Assembly (NCBI GenBank): GCA_017525505.1
Contig: JAFXSR010000017.1
Span: 32,961 to 96,960, forward strand
Direction of reading: 5' to 3'
DNA from: Bacteroidales bacterium
GTDB lineage: Bacteria > Bacteroidota > Bacteroidia > Bacteroidales > WCHB1-69
Length of the DNA: 64,000 bases
The notes below the pieces were generated by a model, which saw nothing but the letters and a program-made list of their open reading frames with translations, was not told the origin of the DNA and did not search any database. Below are positions 26,774-35,059 of this stretch, in pieces; within the stretch, counting starts at the first letter, position 1; every line of letters starts with the position of its first letter. Position numbers and translations under genes: made by a program.

Positions 26774-29764
26774 ATGGCACTTGAAAAACAAATAGAAGAT
26801 CAGTTTATTCGCTATTTAAGCGAGAACCTGAAATATGTTTATCGCCCCGACATCAACGACCGCGATTCGTTGGAACGCAATTTCCGCGAGAAGTTTCAAA
26901 CCTTGAACCGTTGTCATCTGACCGACAACGAGTTTGCACGTTTGTTGGAGGAAATCACGGAAGCGGATGTGTTCAGTTCGTCGAAACGCTTGCGTGAGCG
27001 CAACACGTTTATGCGCGAAGACGGCACGCCATTGCAATATTCATTGGTCAATATAAAAGACTGGTGCAAAAACGATTATGAGGTCATTCACCAGTTGCGA
27101 ATCAATACGCGGAACAGTTTCCAGCGTTATGATGTCATTTTGCTCATTAACGGCTTGCCAGTTGTTCAAATTGAGTTGAAGACCTTGGATGTCAGTCCGC
27201 GCCGCGCGATGCAGCAAATTGTCGATTACAAAAACGATGTCGGAAATGGATACACCAATTCGTTGTTATGCTTCGTACAGATGTTCATTGTCAGCAACCA
27301 GCACAATACCTATTATTTCGCTAACAATAACAAGGAGCATTTCAACTTCAATGCAGAGGAGAAGTATCTACCTGTGTATCAGTGGGCTGATGAGAAAAAC
27401 CAGAAGATAACAGGTTTGGAGGCTTTTTCGGATGCTTTCTTACAAAAGTGCCGTTTGGGTGAGATGATTAGCCGCTATATGGTTTTGGTGGCTTGTGAAC
27501 GAAAGGTGCTGATGATGCGTCCGTATCAGATTTATGCGGTGAAGGCGATTGTCAGTTGCATTAACGAGAACCGTGGCAATGGATACATCTGGCATACTAC
27601 TGGCAGCGGTAAGACGCTCACTTCGTTCAAGGCTTCAACGCTATTGAAAGACAATCCTGAAATTGAGAAATGCCTCTTTGTGGTGGACCGTAAAGACCTT
27701 GACAAGCAAACCCGAGAGGAATTCAACAAGTTCCAAGAGGGTTGCGTAGAGGAAAACACTAACACCGATACCCTCGTGCGCCGTATGCTTTCCGAGGACT
27801 ATGCCGACAAGATTATTGTGACGACTATTCAAAAATTGGGCATTGCCCTCGACCCGCAAAACCGCCGAAACTATCAGGAAAGACTCAAGCCGTTGAGAGA
27901 CAAACGAGTTGTGTTTATCTTCGATGAATGCCATCGTTCACAATTCGGCGACAACCACAAGGCCATCAAGGAGTTTTTCCCGAAAGCGCAGTTGTTTGGT
28001 TTTACAGGAACACCCATTTTTGAGGAAAATGCCACTTATACCCAAATCACGGGTGAGGAAGCACAATACAAGACCACAAAAGATGTGTTCCAGAAAGAAC
28101 TACATGCCTACACCATCACCAATGCCATTGAGGACAGGAATGTGCTGCGTTTCCACGTGGATTATTTCAAGCCCGAAAAGTCAGATATGGCGGGCGAGAC
28201 GGTGAAGAAATCTGCGGTTGTGCGCACCATTTTGGGCAAACATCGTGCAGCCACTGCAGACGGGCGTTTCAATGCCATTCTTGCTACGGGTTCCATCAAT
28301 GAGGCTATCGAGTATTACCATCTGTTCAAGGAGATGCAAGCCCAAAAGTTGGAGATGGATAATACATACGAGCCGTTGAACATCGCTTGCGTGTTCTCGC
28401 CGCCCGCTGAGGGTAACCGCGACATCCAGCAGATTCAGGAGGATTTGCCGCAGGAACAGAAAGACAACGAACAAGAACCCGACCAAAAAAAGGCGGCTCT
28501 GACGGCTATCATTAACGATTATAATAAGCAATATGGCACCAACTTCTCTGTTGCCGAGTTTGACGCTTATTATCAGGACGTGCAGCAACGCATCAAAAAC
28601 CAGCAATACAGCAACAAGGATTATGCCCACAAGAACAAAATCGACATCACCATTGTAGTAGATATGCTGCTGACGGGCTTCGATTCCAAATATCTGAACA
28701 CGCTGTATGTCGATAAGAACCTGAAGTACCACGGTTTGGTGCAGGCCTTTTCGCGTACCAACCGCATCTTGAACGACAGCAAGCCTTACGGCAACATTTT
28801 GGATTTCCGTGGTCAGCAGGAGGCAGTGGATACGGCCATCGCCTTGTTCTCAGGTGAGAAGAAGGACGAGGCGAGACAGATTTGGTTGGTGGAACCAGCT
28901 TCGGCCATCAAGAAGAAGTACCTTGACGCAGTGAACGGTTTGCGCGACTTTATGACGCTTCATCATCTGGATTTCAAAGCTGAAGAGGTGTTCAACCTGA
29001 AAGGCGACGATGCCAAGGCGGGTTTCATCGTATGTTTCAAGGAAGTGCAACGACTCAAGACGCAACTCGACCAATATACTGACCTCGTGGAAGTTGAAGA
29101 TGAAAACGGCCCGATTTATGCAGCAGAGCAACAACCTCAATATGGTTTTACGGAGGATGACCTGCGTGCTTTCCGAGGGGCGTATCTTGACATTGCTCGC
29201 GAACTGAAAACACGGCGAGAGAAAACAGGCGCGGTTGTCCCGAATGAGGTTGAGGAACTGGATTTTGAATTTGTCTTGTTTGCCTCGGCCATGATCGACT
29301 ACGACTATATCATGGAATTGATTTCCAAGTGCATGGGGCAACCAGCAAAATGGAAGATGACCAAGGAGGAATTAATCAACCTGATTCGGTCGAGTTCCAA
29401 TTTGCTTGATGACCGCGAGGATATCATTGCCTACATCAACAGTCTTGATGGCGTGAACGGTCGTACTGAACAGGAAATCAAGGACGGTTACGAAATCTTT
29501 AAAACAGAGAAGTATGCCAAGGAATTGATGGCCATTGCTGAAAAACATGGTTTGAGTGTGGCCTCGTTGCAGGCTTTTGTGAACGACATTGTAGATCGCA
29601 AGATTTTCGATGGCGAAAAATTGAACGACTTGCTTGAACCCCTTGATTTGGGTTGGCGCGACCGTACCCGCAAGGAAACCGAACTGATGAATGACCTCGT
29701 TCCGCTGTTGAAACGTTTGGTGCCGGGACAGGAGATTTCGGGATTGAAGGCGTATGAGGAATAA
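26774..29764 (+). CDS. hsdR: Type I restriction enzyme subunit R (HsdR)
   Basis: A 996-residue translocating endonuclease subunit. Residues about 60-140 hold the PD-(D/E)XK nuclease with Asp near 119 (RYDVILL) and Glu-x-Lys near 134-136 (QIELKT). The helicase motor follows with Walker A TTGSGKT (about 275-281), DECH box IFDECHRSQFG (about residue 384), GFTGTPIF and the late helicase motif QAFSRTNRILN. A C-terminal helical region closes it. It is the first gene of the island hsdR - Abi_2 - hsdS - PrrC-like - hsdM. This order separates R from M and S by other genes. Confidence 0.96.
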   Translation: MALEKQIEDQFIRYLSENLKYVYRPDINDRDSLERNFREKFQTLNRCHLTDNEFARLLEEITEADVFSSSKRLRERNTFMREDGTPLQYSLVNIKDWCKNDYEVIHQLRINTRNSFQRYDVILLINGLPVVQIELKTLDVSPRRAMQQIVDYKNDVGNGYTNSLLCFVQMFIVSNQHNTYYFANNNKEHFNFNAEEKYLPVYQWADEKNQKITGLEAFSDAFLQKCRLGEMISRYMVLVACERKVLMMRPYQIYAVKAIVSCINENRGNGYIWHTTGSGKTLTSFKASTLLKDNPEIEKCLFVVDRKDLDKQTREEFNKFQEGCVEENTNTDTLVRRMLSEDYADKIIVTTIQKLGIALDPQNRRNYQERLKPLRDKRVVFIFDECHRSQFGDNHKAIKEFFPKAQLFGFTGTPIFEENATYTQITGEEAQYKTTKDVFQKELHAYTITNAIEDRNVLRFHVDYFKPEKSDMAGETVKKSAVVRTILGKHRAATADGRFNAILATGSINEAIEYYHLFKEMQAQKLEMDNTYEPLNIACVFSPPAEGNRDIQQIQEDLPQEQKDNEQEPDQKKAALTAIINDYNKQYGTNFSVAEFDAYYQDVQQRIKNQQYSNKDYAHKNKIDITIVVDMLLTGFDSKYLNTLYVDKNLKYHGLVQAFSRTNRILNDSKPYGNILDFRGQQEAVDTAIALFSGEKKDEARQIWLVEPASAIKKKYLDAVNGLRDFMTLHHLDFKAEEVFNLKGDDAKAGFIVCFKEVQRLKTQLDQYTDLVEVEDENGPIYAAEQQPQYGFTEDDLRAFRGAYLDIARELKTRREKTGAVVPNEVEELDFEFVLFASAMIDYDYIMELISKCMGQPAKWKMTKEELINLIRSSSNLLDDREDIIAYINSLDGVNGRTEQEIKDGYEIFKTEKYAKELMAIAEKHGLSVASLQAFVNDIVDRKIFDGEKLNDLLEPLDLGWRDRTRKETELMNDLVPLLKRLVPGQEISGLKAYEE

Positions 29765-29783
29765 ATAATTTGGATGTAGCGAT

Positions 29784-30737
29784 ATGAGAGAGTACACTAA
29801 ACCACCATTGACGTACCAACAACAAGTCGAGTTGCTGAAATCGAGAGGATTGTTGATTCCTGATGAAGAAAGGACGATTCGGCATTTGTCAAACATTAGT
29901 TATTATCGTTTAAGTGCTTATATGCTGCCATGTAAAGAAATCAAGGACGAGTGTTATACTGACCATTTTATTGAAGGCAAGACTTGGGACGATGTGTACA
30001 ATTTGTATTTGTTTGACAGGAAGTTAAGGCTATTGGTTTTTGATGCCATTGAGCGATTGGAGATTTCCATAAGGACACAAATTATATATCAGTTGAGTCA
30101 CAAATACGGTTCTCATTGGCAAGATAATCCTGACATATTCAACGTCATTCATAAAAAAGACAAGGATGGACGTGATATCGAGATAAATGTCCATGAGGAA
30201 TTAAAAAAGCATATTGCTGAACAACTACACAGCAACAAGGCGGAAGTCTTTATCCAGCATTATAGGGAAACTTATGATACACCTCCGATTCCCCCTTCGT
30301 GGATGAGTGTTGAAATTATGTATTTCAATCATTTGTCAAGAATTTGTTCTGGACTGAAGTTGAGAAGTGATCTTGTGGGCATAGCAAGTTTTTATGGCAT
30401 GCCTCCAAGACAATTCTGTTCTTGGCTTCATACGATTAATTACGTAAGGAATTTGTGTGCTCATCATGCTCGGTTGTGGAATCGCGATTTCAATATTGTT
30501 CCTGAACGATTAGACTTCTCCAAAACGCATGTTTGGATTAGCAATCCCAATACGGTGAAAAGGAAAAAGACATATTATTTCATTTGCATGCTTAATTATC
30601 TGCTACAGACGGCTTGCCCGAATTCGAGTTTCAAGGAAAAACTCTATGGTTTAATCGAGGAATATGATGGTTCTGTCCCGTTGCAACACATGGGATTTCC
30701 AGACAATTGGCAGGAAGAAAAAATGTGGAAAAAGTAA
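29784..30737 (+). CDS. Abi_2 (AbiD/F-like) family abortive-infection protein
   Basis: A 317-residue protein of the Abi_2 family. The conserved N-terminus is PPLTYQQQVELLKSRGLLI, followed by LSNISYYRLSAYMLP and LYLFDRKLRLLVFDAIERLEISIRTQI. Near the end, Arg222-x4-His227 (NYVRNLCAHHARLWNRDF) fits the HEPN RNase-type motif proposed for Abi proteins. It lies 20 bases after hsdR in the same orientation and is noticeably more AT-rich than hsdR and hsdM, suggesting separate acquisition. A role as a back-up toxin when restriction fails is inferred from context, not shown. Confidence 0.88.
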   Translation: MREYTKPPLTYQQQVELLKSRGLLIPDEERTIRHLSNISYYRLSAYMLPCKEIKDECYTDHFIEGKTWDDVYNLYLFDRKLRLLVFDAIERLEISIRTQIIYQLSHKYGSHWQDNPDIFNVIHKKDKDGRDIEINVHEELKKHIAEQLHSNKAEVFIQHYRETYDTPPIPPSWMSVEIMYFNHLSRICSGLKLRSDLVGIASFYGMPPRQFCSWLHTINYVRNLCAHHARLWNRDFNIVPERLDFSKTHVWISNPNTVKRKKTYYFICMLNYLLQTACPNSSFKEKLYGLIEEYDGSVPLQHMGFPDNWQEEKMWKK

Positions 30738-30777
30738 AAAAAATGACGAAAAAAGTGTTTCGTATTGAAAAAAGTTG

Positions 30778-30945
30778 TATTTTTGCAACCTCATTAAGAG
30801 AGATGCTCTCTTTAATGCAACATATTGATAATAAGCCCTTCAGGCGCGCCTTTGGCAGCATACTTGAGGGGCGTTTCCCATTTTATAAGGCAGAGATTCG
30901 GAACACACTGTGTACCGAATTCAAAATTGGTCACACAGTGTGTTC
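30778..30945 (+). promoter_or_regulatory. Structured leader and possible internal promoter before hsdS
   Basis: TATTTTTG at 30778-30785 could be a -7 element for hsdS. The 190-base leader holds a hairpin at 30792-30817 (CATTAAGAGAG with CTCTCTTTAATG, one bulge). A second hairpin at 30901-30945 has perfect 13-base arms (GAACACACTGTGT with ACACAGTGTGTTC) and further internal pairing. A 50-codon open frame (30803-30955) spans it but I recognise nothing in it. Neither hairpin has a T-run. Confidence 0.5.
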
Positions 30946-30979
30946 AAATTCTTAATATCGAACTAAAACATCAACACCT

Positions 30980-32224
30980 ATGACCACCAAACCATCATAC
31001 ACCCCCGCCCTCCGCTTCCCCGATTTCCTCAACGACGGGGAATGGAGATTTGTACACGGAAATGAATTGTTTGAACCCATTGTAAACAAAAATCACAATT
31101 CAGAACTGCCTGTTTTGGCTATAACGCAAGACCAAGGAGCTGTTCCGAGAGATATGATAGACTACAAAGTTATCGTTAGCGAAAAAAGCGTCGCTGGATA
31201 TAAAGTTGTAGAAGTTGGTGATTTTATTATAAGTTTGAGGTCTTTTCAAGGAGGCATTGAGTATTCAAATTACAAAGGTTTGTGTAGTCCCGCTTATATT
31301 ATATTGAGGAAGAAAGATGATGGTATTTGCAACGACTTTTATCGTTATTATTTCAAATCAAGTCGATTCATCAAAGATTTGAATCGTAATCTTGAGGGAA
31401 TTCGAGACGGGAAAATGATTAGTTATCAACAGTTCTCGGAGATTATGCTACCTCTTCCCCCTCTCCCCGAGCAGCGCCGCATTGCCCAAGCCCTCACCGC
31501 CTTGGACGAACTCATTGCCGCCACCAACGAGAAACTGGAGCAGATGAAGGCGTATAAGAAAGGGCTGATGCAGAAACTCTTCCCCGCCAAAGGCAAAAAA
31601 CTGCCCGAACTGCGCTTCAAGGAATTTGAACAAGATGGGGAATGGGAAGAGAAGGTATTGGAAGAAGTTACAAAAGTGGTAAATCGTAGAAACAAGAGTA
31701 ATCGAGATCTGCCTATTTATTCGATTAGTAATAAGGATGGTTTTATTCTTCAATCTGAGCAGTTTGATGGCCTTGACAGTGTTAGCAGAGGATACGATAC
31801 TTCGTTATATAAAATAGTTACAAGTAATACTTTCGCATATAATCCAGCCAGAATAAATGTAGGTTCTATAGGATATAGTGGCAACATCAAAGAATGTCTG
31901 ATTAGTTCATTGTATGTGTGTTTTAAAACAACTGAAGATGTTGATGATTTGTTTTTAATGTATTTCTTCGACACTTCATCTTTTAACCAAAGCGTTGAAA
32001 ACAATGTGGAGGGAGGAATCAGGAGTTATTTGTTTTATGAGAATTTCTCAAGAATAAAGATAGCCGTTCCCTCTATTACTGAACAAAAGAAAATAGCATC
32101 TACAGTTTTGTCAATCAACAATCTCATAGAAGACTATACAAAAAAGCTCTCATTATTAGAAGAACATAAAAAAGGATTGATGCAACAATTATTTCCAAAA
32201 TTAAACAAGTATAATTATGAATAG
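30980..32224 (+). CDS. hsdS: Type I restriction-modification specificity subunit (HsdS)
   Basis: A 414-residue DNA-recognition subunit with two half-repeats, each made of a target-recognition domain plus a conserved helix. The half starts match (LRFPDFLNDGEW and LRFKEFEQDGEW), as do the spacer helices (LPEQRRIAQALTALDELIAATNEKLEQMKAYKKGLMQKLFP and ITEQKKIASTVLSINNLI to KKGLMQQLFP). The recognition parts are AT-rich and the central conserved helix GC-rich, which shows domain exchange. Its stop overlaps the start of the PrrC-like gene by 8 bases, so their translation is coupled. The target site cannot be read. Confidence 0.94.
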   Translation: MTTKPSYTPALRFPDFLNDGEWRFVHGNELFEPIVNKNHNSELPVLAITQDQGAVPRDMIDYKVIVSEKSVAGYKVVEVGDFIISLRSFQGGIEYSNYKGLCSPAYIILRKKDDGICNDFYRYYFKSSRFIKDLNRNLEGIRDGKMISYQQFSEIMLPLPPLPEQRRIAQALTALDELIAATNEKLEQMKAYKKGLMQKLFPAKGKKLPELRFKEFEQDGEWEEKVLEEVTKVVNRRNKSNRDLPIYSISNKDGFILQSEQFDGLDSVSRGYDTSLYKIVTSNTFAYNPARINVGSIGYSGNIKECLISSLYVCFKTTEDVDDLFLMYFFDTSSFNQSVENNVEGGIRSYLFYENFSRIKIAVPSITEQKKIASTVLSINNLIEDYTKKLSLLEEHKKGLMQQLFPKLNKYNYE

Positions 32225-33404
32225 ACCAACGATATATAAGTACAAGACACTAAAGAGTGTAGTTACAAGGCTACGAGATGAATTATCGTCTTCTGATATT
32301 GTATTGCTCTATGCTTTCAACAGAACAGGTAAAACACGACTCTCAATGTCTTTTAAAGATAAAGGGAAAAAGGACAAAGACGGTCCTAACACGTTATACT
32401 TTAATGCGTTTACAGAAGATCTGTTTACTTGGGATAATGATTTGCCAAAAGATGCGGAACGTTGTTTGATGATAAATGAAAAGTCTAATTTCTTTAAAGG
32501 CATTAAAGGTTTGTCTTTGGAAGATAGGATACATGGTCATTTAGATAGATACGCTCAAATTGATTTTAAGATAGACTATGATAATTGGAAGATAACGTTT
32601 AGTAGAGAAATAGCCAATCCCAAATATAATCCAAAGAATCCTCATAATAAAGAGCCTGAGAAAATTGTACAAGATAATATAAAGATTTCCAGAGGTGAAG
32701 AGAACATTTTCATATTCTCTGTCTTTATGGCTATATGCGAATTGGCAATAGAAGGACATGAAGATTATCAATGGGTGAAGTATATTTATGTTGATGATCC
32801 AATCTCTTCATTGGATGAGAATAATGCAATTACAGTTGCGTCGGATCTGGCAAATTTGATAAGACATGATATTGAGGTAAATAAGGATAAAGAAAGTAAC
32901 AAGAAATATATTATTTCTTCACATCACAGTTTATTTTACAATGTTATGTATAATGAACTGAGACATGATAAAAACAAATCTTATTTCTTGCATAAAGCAA
33001 AGGATGAAACATATCGGTTGCAGTCAACAGATGATACTCCTTTCTTTCACCATATTGAACAGCTATGTGAATTGAATAATGTCGTTAAAAAGTATGAACA
33101 AGCAGAAAAGGATGATACAAAAGTAATACAGTCGAATATACTTAAGACATATCATTTTAACATACTTCGTTCTGTTTTTGAGAAAACATCAATCTTCTTT
33201 GGACATGATGACTTTTCTTATTGCCTACAAGATGTAGAGGATAAGGATTTGTATTCTCGTGCAGTAAACATTATGAGTCATGGACGTTATTCTTTATTTG
33301 CACCAACTGGAATGATGAAAGAAAATGCCGAACTTTTTGTAAAGATTTTCAAATCTTTCGTTGATAAGTATAAGTTTGAATTACCTGAAATTTTCTTTGA
33401 GTAA
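32217..33404 (+). CDS. PrrC-like anticodon nuclease (AAA_13/ABC-ATPase with C-terminal ACNase)
   Basis: A 395-residue protein, almost the length of E. coli PrrC (396). The N-terminal ABC-type ATPase has Walker A at residues 33-40 (AFNRTGKT, with Ala in place of the first Gly), a signature-like SRGEE near 158-162, Walker B and D-loop YVDDPISSLDEN near 190-201, and H-loop His236/237. The C-terminal part has Arg318, Glu322 and His355 (LRSVFEK and MSHGRYS), which match in order and spacing the PrrC catalytic triad Arg320, Glu324, His356. In E. coli, PrrC is held silent by its type I R-M partner and cuts tRNA-Lys when phage inhibits the enzyme. Placement between hsdS and hsdM fits. The gene is very AT-rich. 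Confidence 0.8.
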   Translation: MNRPTIYKYKTLKSVVTRLRDELSSSDIVLLYAFNRTGKTRLSMSFKDKGKKDKDGPNTLYFNAFTEDLFTWDNDLPKDAERCLMINEKSNFFKGIKGLSLEDRIHGHLDRYAQIDFKIDYDNWKITFSREIANPKYNPKNPHNKEPEKIVQDNIKISRGEENIFIFSVFMAICELAIEGHEDYQWVKYIYVDDPISSLDENNAITVASDLANLIRHDIEVNKDKESNKKYIISSHHSLFYNVMYNELRHDKNKSYFLHKAKDETYRLQSTDDTPFFHHIEQLCELNNVVKKYEQAEKDDTKVIQSNILKTYHFNILRSVFEKTSIFFGHDDFSYCLQDVEDKDLYSRAVNIMSHGRYSLFAPTGMMKENAELFVKIFKSFVDKYKFELPEIFFE

Positions 33405-33405
33405 T

Positions 33406-34989
33406 ATGACACAGAATAATCAACAAGAATTAGGCAAGACCCTTTGGAGCATCGCCAACAACCTGCGCGGCGCAATGATGGCGGATGATTTCCGCGATTA
33501 TATGCTGTCGTTCCTTTTTTGGAAATACCTGTCGGACAACTACGTAAAATCCGCGCAGAAGGAATTGGGGCCGGATTATACCACGCTGCAAATTTGGTAC
33601 AAGGAAAATCCCAACGATACGTTGCTGTTTGAACGGCAGATGCGGCGCAAAATCCATTATGTGATTGAGCCTCAATATCTTTGGAATAACATTGTGGAAC
33701 TTGCCCGCACACAAAGCAATGATTTGCTCCAGATTTTGCAGGACGGTTTCAAATACATTGAAAACGAGTCGTTTGAGAGTTCGTTCAAGGGCCTGTTCTC
33801 TGAAATCAACCTGAATTCGGAGAAGTTGGGCAAAAACTACACCGAACGCAACGCCCTTTTGTGCAAGGTCATCAAGACCATCGCCGACGGACTTGCAGAA
33901 ATCCCTTCGGATTCCGATGCCTTGGGCGATGCCTACGAGTACCTGATTGGCCAGTTTGCGGCAGGTTCGGGGCAGAAAGCAGGTGAGTTCTATACCCCGC
34001 AAATGATTTCAACCATTCTTTCTCGCATTGTCACCCTTGATTGCCAAGACCCCGCGACTGGCAAAAAGAAACGCATAGACAAAGTGCTCGACTTCGCTTG
34101 CGGTTCGGGCTCACTATTACTGAATGTGCGCCGCGAGATGAAAGACTATGCCATTGGCAAGATTTATGGTCAGGAGAAGAACATCACCACTTACAACCTT
34201 GCCCGAATGAACATGCTGCTGCATGGTGTGAAGGACACAGAATTTGAAATCCACCACGGTGATTCGCTTGCCAATGATTGGGACATTCTCAACGAGCAGA
34301 ATCCCGCCAAGAAGATGCAGTTTGACGCAGTGGTTGCCAATCCGCCTTTCAGCCTGCGCTGGGACCCAACGGAAGAAACCGCCAAGGATTTCCGTTTCAG
34401 TCGATATGGTGTGGCACCCAAGTCAGCTGCTGATTTTGCTTTCTTGTTGCATGGTTTCCACTTCTTGAGCGACAACGGCACAATGGCCATCATTCTGCCT
34501 CACGGTGTGTTGTTCCGTGGTGGCAAGGAGGAAGTCATCCGCAAGAAACTGCTTGAAGACGACAACATTGACGCTGTCATCGGTCTGCCCGCCAACTTGT
34601 TCTATTCTACAGGCATTCCGGTGTGCATCCTTGTGCTGAAGAAGTGTCGCAAGAACGACAAAATTTTGTTCATCAACGCCAGCGGTGAGGATCATTACAA
34701 GAAAGGCAAACGCCAGAACTACCTTCGCGACGAGGATGTGGAAAAGATTGTGGAGACCTATCAATTCCGCAAAGAGGAACCGCGTTTCTCGCGCTTGGTT
34801 ACATTGGCGGAAATCAAAGAAAACGACTATAACCTCAATATCACCCGCTATGTCAACCTATCGATAGATGAAGAACAGATTGACCTTGAAGCAGTTGCCG
34901 AACAACTGCATGAAACAGATGCAAAAATCGAGGAGTCACGCGGTAAGCTCAATCTATTTTTGAAAGAGTTGGGTTTGAAGGAAATATAA
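33406..34989 (+). CDS. hsdM: Type I restriction-modification methyltransferase subunit (HsdM)
   Basis: A 527-residue N6-adenine methyltransferase subunit. It has the N-terminal helical HsdM_N domain, the linker GSGQKAGEFYTPQMIS, SAM-binding motif I VLDFACGSGSLLLNV, and catalytic motif IV NPPF in FDAVVANPPFSLRWD. The ATG at 33406 is one base after the stop of the PrrC-like gene; a longer frame from 33361 would overlap it. It completes a full R-M-S set. GC content returns to the level of hsdR, above that of the genes just upstream. Confidence 0.96.
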   Translation: MTQNNQQELGKTLWSIANNLRGAMMADDFRDYMLSFLFWKYLSDNYVKSAQKELGPDYTTLQIWYKENPNDTLLFERQMRRKIHYVIEPQYLWNNIVELARTQSNDLLQILQDGFKYIENESFESSFKGLFSEINLNSEKLGKNYTERNALLCKVIKTIADGLAEIPSDSDALGDAYEYLIGQFAAGSGQKAGEFYTPQMISTILSRIVTLDCQDPATGKKKRIDKVLDFACGSGSLLLNVRREMKDYAIGKIYGQEKNITTYNLARMNMLLHGVKDTEFEIHHGDSLANDWDILNEQNPAKKMQFDAVVANPPFSLRWDPTEETAKDFRFSRYGVAPKSAADFAFLLHGFHFLSDNGTMAIILPHGVLFRGGKEEVIRKKLLEDDNIDAVIGLPANLFYSTGIPVCILVLKKCRKNDKILFINASGEDHYKKGKRQNYLRDEDVEKIVETYQFRKEEPRFSRLVTLAEIKENDYNLNITRYVNLSIDEEQIDLEAVAEQLHETDAKIEESRGKLNLFLKELGLKEI

Positions 34990-35018
34990 AAATTCTATGC
35001 TTGTATCAAAAAAATTGT

Positions 35019-35026
35019 TACTTTTG
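35019..35026 (+). promoter_or_regulatory. Promoter -7 element for mutB
   Basis: TACTTTTG, 33 bases upstream of the mutB ATG and just after the end of hsdM, marking the start of a new unit. Confidence 0.6.
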
Positions 35027-35059
35027 CAGATTCAAACTTAATAGTTAAAAAAACTGATT

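Noticed and set aside
30980..32224. Phase-variable, invertible hsdS
   Set aside because: There is only one hsdS, no second specificity gene, no recombinase in the window and no long inverted repeats inside it.
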